NCBI GenBank assembly: GCA_003550325.1 | Contig: QKWP01000262.1 | Coordinates: forward strand, 246,569 to 310,568 | Direction: 5' to 3' | Length of the DNA stretch: 64,000 bases | Source: Gigaspora rosea | Taxonomy: Eukaryota; Glomeromycota; Glomeromycetes; Diversisporales; Gigasporaceae | Shown here: positions 57,128-64,000 of the stretch, in pieces | Numbering within the stretch: position 1 is the first letter of the stretch | How the letters are laid out: each line of letters opens with the position of its first letter | Position numbers and translations under genes: made by a program | The notes under the pieces: generated by a model | Databases searched by the model: none | What the model was told of the DNA's origin: nothing | Seen by the model: only the letters and a program-made list of their open reading frames with translations

Positions 57128-57479
57128 TTCAGGTTAGTTTGAATGTTTTATAAAATAGGAAATTTAATTTGAAAATATGCGAAATGTTTGAAAAGTTTTA
57201 AAGGTAAAAATAAATGCACGAAATAGGTGAAGTATAGAATATTTTAGATGTTTATGAAATGGATAGAAATGACAATGAAGAGAGGAAATGCAAAATATCG
57301 CCTATATTTAAATATTTTCAATTAATATCAAAAAATTTCTAATGTAATCAAATTTCTTACGCATATTCATTAAAATTTTTTTTTACTATTTAAAAACATT
57401 CGTCTAAAGTAATCAATCAAAAAAATATACAATTAACATTTTCAAATATATTTAATTTATATTTTAATTAAAAAATAAA

Positions 57480-58400
57480 TTATTTTAACTTTCTAGAATT
57501 ACATTTATTTGTAGATTTTTGATAATAAAACCATTTACGACAATTGCTTAAAGGTTTTAGCTCCATTTTTAAATTAAAAATTAATCTGCTTTGAAAACAA
57601 ATGACCATTTATAGTAAATGCATATTGTGCATTATTCTTTTGTTTAGTAAATGCATTCCTGATTTTTAATTTATATTTTTATGTAATCGAGTTTTTTCAA
57701 TTAACAATACACATGCTAATGTATTTAAGGGGATTATTAGATGTAAATAAAAAGATTTATTTATTAAAATTTTTTTACTTTCGTCTCGTCTAATTGAATT
57801 TTATTTTTAAATTAGTTCGAAGTATTTCGAAACATTGCACAAATACTGAAATATATTAAATTTGCAAATTTTGTTAACATTATTCAAAATTTATTATTTT
57901 AACCCGCGATGATTTCAAATAAACTGGGATGTGATCATTTGAATCTGTGTAATCAGTCAAAATATATACATATATTAATTAATTATTTTCAGATATATTT
58001 TAATTAATTCGAATATATTTGAAATATTTGATAATTTTATTGTTATTAAAAAATTAAATTATTTTGAATTTACTTGAATTACTTTTATATTTAGATTTTA
58101 AATACTTTGAAATTGTTTTCAATTGATAAAACTGTTCACGACAATTGCTTTAGAAGTTTTAGCTCCATTTTTAAATTTAATATTTTATACAATATTTAGA
58201 AATTTTAATAAAAATTAATCCGCCTTGAAAACAATTGATCATTTATAGTAAACGCATTGTACATTGTTCTTTTGTTTAATTAATAAATGCATTTCTAATT
58301 TTTTATTTATATTTTTATGTAATTGAGTTTTTTCAATTAACAATATACATGCTAATGTAATAATTAAAATTAAAGAAATTATTAAATGTAAATAAAAAAG
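57480..58400. repeat. Direct duplication of about 200-300 bp, spacing about 610 bp
   Basis: GTTTTAGCTCCATTTTTAAA, GACCATTTATAGTAAATGCA, TTCTTTTGTTTAGTAAATGC and ATTAACAATACACATGCTAA at 57540-57725 recur in the same order at 58145-58355 with differences of 10-20 percent by eye. No coding signal. Confidence 0.8.
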
Positions 58401-59462
58401 GAATTATTCTAAATATAGTAATAAAAGGTTATAATTTTTGATAGGGGCTAATACATTTAAGGAAGTCACATTGTTTTAACATTAAATTTACTTTGAAGTA
58501 ATTAGGAGTTATTAAAAATATTAAACGAGAAAAGCAAAATTTTTCTAATGTATTTAATATATTAAATAACTTTAAATTATATAAAAATAGTTTGAATTTT
58601 ATTTAAAATTATAATATTTTGAAAGTTACATAAGTAATATATAAAAAATTGATTACTTTAGATAAAGCGAATATATTTAAATGCATTTGTAGATAATAAG
58701 AAATAATTAAAGAACTTGATATATGCGAAATAATTTGATTACATTAGAACTATCTTGAAAATATTTAAATAAATTCAATTTTCCTGTCTTCCTCTTTATA
58801 ATTTTTATATCAATTTCATTTGATACATTAAATTCTCTCTTCCATACACATTCCTTATCCATTTATTACATTTTTCTGATTGTTCTTTAATATAACTAAA
58901 ACCTTTTGCATTTTTTCTTTATTTCATTTTTATTATATATCTTTATATTATTATATATTATATACATATTATATATACAAATGTTTACTCAAAAATTAAG
59001 AAAGGGTGAAAAAATATCTGCTAAAAGGCATGAAGATTTCTTAAAATGATAGCTAAAAGGCGTGAAGATTTCTTAAATATGACAGCTGATAGTGGTGTAC
59101 CTTCGCCAGATACTGAGGGGCTGCTGCGTAGCCTTTTGAAACTATTGGCTTAGGATCACTTTATTCTCTAAGACCTTCTGATGGTTAAAATTCAATAATA
59201 TAACTTTTTTTTATTTTGTTAATTTCTATTTATAATATTTTTAAATTAATCTAATATTTAAAATAATTTAAAATCAAATTACTTTGGCTGAGATTAAGGG
59301 TATGCTTATTGGGCTATCCAAAAAAGTTGATAGATTGGAGCGAAAGATTTCGAATATAGATAGTTGTATATTGGAAGGTCTTAACCTTTCGAATGAAACA
59401 AAATTTATTAAAGTAATTATTATTTTTATCAGTTATATAATATGTTTATAATTAATTTAATC

Positions 59463-59678
59463 TAAGGCCACGCAAATTAAATTAGTTGGTTCTCATAATA
59501 TGGGACAAGCAAGTAGGACCTGGCCAGCTGGCAAAAAATGAAATTTTTTTAATATAAAAATTTTTATAAATATTTTTTTCAAAAAAAAATTTATTATAAC
59601 AAAAATTTTTAACTTTTCAAAAAAAGTGACCCAGCCAGGTTATGAGAACCAATTTTATTAGTTTGTGTGGCCTAAGTT
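59463..59678. mobile_element. Small element with CTAAGGCCACRCAAAYTAA ends in an intron
   Basis: Left CTAAGGCCACGCAAATTAAA and right (reverse complement) CTTAGGCCACACAAACTAAT are inverted and continue into TTGGTTCTCATAA. It lies in the intron 59413-59701 of family X paralogue 3. Its ends match those of 14899-15644 (AGGCCATATAAACTTAATT). Confidence 0.85.
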
Positions 59679-60248
59679 AATAATATTTTATTTTATAATA
59701 GCAAACTTGTGCAGCAATAGCTAAACGACTAATTGCAAAAAATATTTACCCTACAGAGGAACAATTTAAGGTTGAAACTGAGGAATACCTCCTAGAAAAT
59801 GAAGCAGATTTCTATGAAGGCATGGATGATAGAGATTAGAATACATATTATGAAGATAAATTTGCAATACCTGTAAATTTTTTCATAAATTCGATTACAT
59901 TCGCATTGTGTTAATTATTGCATTTTCATTTTTTTAAATATTGTTTCTTAAAATATCAATGTATTTCAAACTAATTCAAACTGATTAAATTTATTCATTT
60001 AAATTTATTTTTTAGCTCCTATTTCAGCATCGATCTTGCAGAAGTTGAGTTTCCTCAAAAATTAAGGAATCAGTTTTTGCCGTTTTTGGGGAGACCCTCT
60101 TAGACCCAATTAACACAAACGCTATACCGCAAACTATTACGGTGTGAAAACAATCTAAAAAAACAAAATTATGCTCTAGAAAGCTTTTCAAACCCATAAA
60201 TGAAAATAATGCCAATGAGACCTACTTTACGTGCATACTTGCGAGGGC

Positions 60249-60807
60249 TAGAGATGTGATCTGTTATCCGTTTTCATCCGTTTTCATATTAAAATCTGCG
60301 GATATCCGTGGATAGGGTTCCAAACCGGATTGAAAATCTCCAACCATGACCCGTCAGGTGAAAACTGATTGGAACCGGTTATCCGAAACTAAAACCGATT
60401 ATCCAATTAAAAACGGGTTACCCGATTGTAATCAGGTAATGCTAATCGGGTGACCCAGATACCCAATTACCTATATATTATGCTGCATTTGTAAAAATAA
60501 TTTTGTCCCCAAAACTTAAATTTGAGGACAAAAAATTAGTTAAATTTGACAAGCGCACCGTAATGAGAAATATTGTTGCAGGTCGATATAATAAAAGAAA
60601 TCGGATTACCCATTTTTCAATGGGTGACCCGTTTGTGTTATATTAATCCAGTTGGCATATTTAAACCAGTTTGTCAAAATTGCGATCTGGTTGACGTTTT
60701 TTTTGGTTCGGTTGATCGGTGGACAGTCAACCGGATTGGATATTGGAACCCTATCCGCGGATTTTAATATGAAAATGGATGAAAACAGATAATGGATCAC
60801 GTCTCTA
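60249..60807. mobile_element. 559-bp hAT-like non-autonomous element in an exon
   Basis: The ends TAGAGATGTGATCTGTTATC and (reverse complement) TAGAGACGTGATCCATTATC start inverted repeats of about 60 bp (TTTTCATCCRTTTTCATATT). The flanks GCGAGGGC (60241-60248) and GCGAGAGC (60808-60815) are an 8-bp target duplication with one change, as in hAT elements. Removing it would rejoin the protein frame ILAR with AWP, aligning to the paralogue. Two small frames at 60573-60857 inside it are not genes. Confidence 0.93.
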
Positions 60808-61401
60808 GCGAGAGCATGGCCAGCTGCTATACCCACCAATATGCAATTGGCATACACAATAACAGTATACCAAATATTGCTAAATGAACATTATGAAAAG
60901 CTCACTATGAGTGATGAAATAACTAAAAATAGACTAAATAAAAACATAGTAAGTAATATAAAATAATTATATTTAAATTATTTAAATATATGTAAAATAA
61001 TTCTAATATTTGTAAATTTAATTAAATAAGAATAAGTTAATAGAAGGCACTGCTTGTCGCCCCCTGCTACTGACCCCTGTTACTGACGATGAGGATTCTT
61101 TAACAGAAGATGAACAAGTTGAAGTTATTTCATCGTCTAGTAAGCAGGGTCGAGAATATAAGAGGGCTTCCACCACATCTCGCACTACTGAAAAGGGCAA
61201 ACAAGCAAGAGTTGTACAAAGCCCTGATTCTCCCCACTATTCACATAAATTGAATCATATCAAGACGATTCGCAACATCTCGCACCAAGCCAGGATAATC
61301 TAAATCCTACACCAAGCCAGGATAATCCACCTGTACCTTCCTTATCTTCAAGCCTCCAGCCAATACAAACTCATTCTGAAGATGCTGGTCATCATGAATA
61401 A

Positions 61402-61726
61402 AATAATAATTTTTTTACTTTTTTATTTCTTTATGCATTTATTTTATTACATATATATATATATATATTTTTTATTTCTATTATTTTTTTTTTTAACTTT
61501 ACAACCATGCTCTACTTTATTAGCAGTTTACGTAAAAAAATACATGAACTAAAAACTAACTATAATATAGGCTAATACCCAGCTTACTCCACTAGTGCCC
61601 AGGTATGGTTGTTGCACTGATGTTTGATAGTCTCGCAGCGACATACGATTTTTCTTATATATTTCTATGAGAGCATGTTCAGGTCCTCAGCTACCTTCAA
61701 AACGAAATTCTACATATAAAAAGAAA
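61402..61726. other. Short region between family X paralogue 3 and the LINE
   Basis: An (AT)n run lies near 61449-61468. CAGCTTACTCCACTAGTGCC onwards may belong to the 3' end of the LINE on the minus strand; no poly-A tail is clear. Confidence 0.35.
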
Positions 61727-64000
61727 CTACTTTCGCATCCACCAACTTACTATATGTGAACCTCTTATTTGACTTAACATTGAGTTCTCGACTAACTCAT
61801 TCACTGAGTTCTCCACCTCCTGTTTCTTCTGTTTTTTCCGCTCTTTATCTTTTCTTTCAGCTTCCATGAGTTCTGGAACGCATGGCTCCTTGTTTCGAAC
61901 TTCAAAAACCTTATGTTTTCTTTTCAAAGATCTCTCTATACCGGCACCTTTTTCCCACTTGATGACTTCATTGCATCTCTCCTTCCAAATAACACGATAG
62001 AAACCCTCCTGTACTACATACAAAAATGCATCTATACAAGTTTTTGTGTCCTTTCTAGACAGTCCATTCTTGTAAAATAACTAAATTTTCTCTCTTTCTA
62101 CAAGACCACTTAAATAAACTTCTCTTTCTTTGAAGTGAACTTCTTTACTATCACTTAACAGAATTTCACTTAATTCCCAAACACTTAACAGAAAACTTGC
62201 TTCATCCAAGAGTACTGCCCATGCAGCACTCAGTGCTGTGTTTTCCATCTCCTGCCAAAAATTCTCTGCATAACTACACCGAATTAAATGTTTCATAGTT
62301 TCCTTAGTCTCCTCCTTGCACAAAATGCAGTTTGGTGACTTATACAACCAAGGATTACGGGCATGCAACTCATTCAGTGTTGGGAGAAGTTGGAACATTC
62401 CTTTGATTAGTAGTATTAATTTGAAACTGCTTTCCATTCCTCTACATCTGACTCCTCCCAATTCCTTTAGCCTTGCCCATCTGTAGGCCCAGTCTAGCTT
62501 ATCACTATTATGATTATATTCTGCTGCTAGACTTTTACTCAAAAGAAGGCATCTTCCCTCAATGGCTCTTCTCTTTAACCGCAAAATAATCTTACGCGGA
62601 CAGGTGTTGATATGTTTTCCATTTTACCACAGAGATGCATTCCAACATGTGGGATTGGTAGGTATCCACTTCCAGTCTTCTTCTAAATGCGCCGCTTCTT
62701 TTGCTAACCTGTCTGCAAGTTCGTTCCATACTATACCACTGTGAGCCTTCACTTTACAAAGCTCTAAGGAGAGATTTTTGACTTGGACTATCTCATAAAT
62801 CTTGTCAAAAATTGACCTGTTTTTTAATTTAAGGCTCTTCTTGAAACTTCGTGATCTGAACACATTCTCAATACTACTAATCGCTACTAAACTATCTGTC
62901 TTAACTACAACTACAGAATCTTATTTTACTACTAACAGTGCACAAAGAATTGCAACCAATTTAGATCTCGTCGATGAAGGCCAATCGGCCACCCTGATTT
63001 TTTCTAACAAATTTATCGTCTCCTCCTCTTTATCTACTTGTACCCAAGCAGAACCCATTCTATCTTTAATACCTTCCTCCTCCTTATACCAAGAACCATA
63101 AGTATAAAAGACATAATCTGATCTTTCCTTCTGTATATTTTTTCCAACCATACCTAATAGTAAATTCGTAATTTTACTACTTAACCCTTGTTTTTTAATT
63201 ATTTCAAATTCTATTCTGTCAACTTCTACTGCCATAGCTAATCTTTCTGTACTATTTTGATCTTTAGGTGCATTTTCATAAGCCGTATGCCTATAATAGC
63301 TCAAAGGAAATGACATTAACCAGTCGTTATCCTTTTTGACTATGCCATCTATTCTGCTAATACACTCTTTCATTTCTATTGAGAAATGGCAATCATTCTC
63401 TTTTCCACCTTTATTTAAAGCACAGCTTTTACACCTATTTATTCTAACCGCACTTTTCACTTTTTGGGTTTCGACCCAATGCTCTACTATGGCTTTGCGC
63501 GTAAACTTTTTGCTTATGCATCCCAGAACGTGTGTAGTTGAATTTTTCTTTCTTACTACTACCCAATCCTTGCACCTTTTATAATTACGAACTTTTTTCC
63601 TTATTGGTGATGAAAGCTTACTACTTTCATTTTCTAATCGGTATTCTCTTTTAAGCTCCCTTGAGGACTTGTTTATCATAACCCTTTCTTCGGTCCTGCT
63701 GAACCAATCAGGTGTCTTTCCCTTCATGCTTCTTTCCCTTATACCTCTGACTTGCTGCCATTACATCAAACTTGTGTCTGTCGGGTCTATTAACTGGTTC
63801 AGTGATACCAACTCCAAACTAACCCTTGTGTTCATCGAGCTCTTTATCGCTCTTTCATCCAGAAAACTTACAATCGCAACCTCTTTGTTACACACCTCGT
63901 TCTGAATACTTTGGGTTTCGAACTTTTAAGTTAATTAATTTGCATTTTTCAATCACATTGCATGAAAGATTTCCCTTCCAGAGAGTAGCATGCCATGCAT
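61727..64000 (-). pseudogene. 3' part of a LINE: RNase H and zf-RVT domains, decayed, runs off the window
   Basis: The minus strand reads from 64000 downward. A piece HATLWKGNLSCNVIEKC continues with frame breaks to 63727. The frame 63727-62921 has a Cys/His-rich part (INRCKSCALNKGGKENDCHF) and then an RNase H domain: VFYTYGSWYKEEEG, MGSAWVQVD, SSTRSKLVAILCALLV. After a TAA near 62918 it goes on with VVKTDSLVAISSIENV and KVKAHSGIVWNELADRLAKE. Next, 62584-62081, comes a reverse-transcriptase zinc-binding module: CILCKEETKETMKHLIRC. The tail (62023-61727) is Lys/Glu-rich. In RNase H the usual first Asp (YTDGS) is Tyr and the Glu of RAEL is Lys, so two catalytic positions are lost; TDS and AHSG..N..AD remain. 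The reverse transcriptase itself would lie beyond 64000. Frames on the plus strand at 62562-63905 are shadows. Confidence 0.85.

Larger units (their letters stand above)
58981..61401 (+). pseudogene. Family X paralogue 3 of 3, split by a hAT-like element
   Basis: ATG 58981: MFTQKLRKGEKISAKRH, then an early TGA; the exon carries a 36-base internal duplication (AAAAGGCRTGAAGATTTCTT). The coiled-coil exon (about 59287-59412) has IGLSKKVDRLERKISNI and NLSNETKFIK before GTAATT. Exon 59702-59872 has AIAKRLIAKNIYPTEEQF and GMDDRD, TAG at 59837-59839, NTYYEDKFAIP before GTAAAT. The exon starting at 60016 has KIKESVFAVFGETLLDPI, a TGA at 60145-60147, and NETYFTCILAR; it is then cut by the element 60249-60807 and resumes with AWPAAIPTNMQLAYTITV and EHYEKLTMSDEITKNRL, ending at GTAAGT 60949. 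The tail exon (about 61024-61401) has TDDEDSLTEDEQVEVISS, a frameshift near 61255 and two PSQDN repeats. Exon order, phase and motifs match paralogue 2. Confidence 0.75.

Noticed and set aside
60339..60450. GGTTATCCGAAAC / CCGATTATCC words as a satellite or regulatory array
   Set aside because: They are subterminal repeats of the hAT-like element 60249-60807 and occur inverted at its other end.
62562..63905. Plus-strand frames of 60-99 residues
   Set aside because: Antisense to the LINE RNase H and zf-RVT coding sequence, which has recognisable motifs.
1..64000. tRNA, rRNA, CRISPR or riboswitch
   Set aside because: No cloverleaf with box A/B pattern, no rRNA-like conserved block and no spaced identical direct repeats of CRISPR type were seen; a tRNA scan would be decisive.

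Overview
The window looks like a gene-poor, repeat-rich piece of a eukaryotic, probably arbuscular-mycorrhizal fungal genome (Glomeromycotina, Rhizophagus-like). I infer this from the very high A+T content, small introns with GTAAGT/GTATGA/GTAATT donors, TTAGGG interstitial motifs, an F-box/RNI leucine-rich-repeat gene of the kind expanded in these fungi, a Plavaka-type transposase and a LINE with RNase H and zf-RVT. No search was run, so the species is an inference. No bacterial-type operon, rRNA, tRNA or CRISPR was seen.

Layout. 1-7 kb: a five-copy 34-bp tandem repeat, then a long decayed multi-exon gene (1507-6425) whose second intron holds a 2.0-kb TTAA-flanked insertion and two of whose introns carry near-perfect hairpins. 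7-9.3 kb: a tandem repeat split by a nested insertion. 9.3-24 kb: AT-rich DNA with an alternating palindrome array (14.6-16.3 kb), nested inverted-repeat elements and a coding remnant near 13 kb. 25-26.2 kb: the only clearly intact protein gene, an F-box/LRR protein. 26.9-28.8 kb: a decayed integrase gene. 28.9-33.8 kb: small inverted-repeat elements. 34-38.5 kb: a decayed multi-exon DDE-like gene on the minus strand. 39-46.4 kb: more small elements and the first member of an unrecognised three-member gene family (41.2-42.3 kb). 46.75-50.66 kb: a decayed Plavaka transposase, itself split by a fold-back element. 51-54 kb: repeats, including a large minisatellite (53.6-54.1 kb). 54.7-61.4 kb: two more members of the three-member family, in divergent orientation, one of them broken by a 559-bp hAT-like element with an 8-bp target duplication. 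61.7-64 kb: the 3' part of a LINE on the minus strand, running off the window.

How it fits together. The F-box gene is the only unit likely to make a normal protein. Most other coding signals are fossils with stops and frameshifts, and several stops fall where a paralogue has Trp (TGG to TGA or TAG), which points to G-to-A (C-to-T) decay. The most unusual signals are: a group of small inverted-repeat elements with different ends but a similar interior (TTAGGG repeats at one side, GATTGG at the other); the three-paralogue family with a basic N-terminus, coiled coil, conserved IYP block and a LPTN/YEKLTMS block; and an occupied/empty site pair showing a TTA-flanked insertion at 44.9-45.2 kb.
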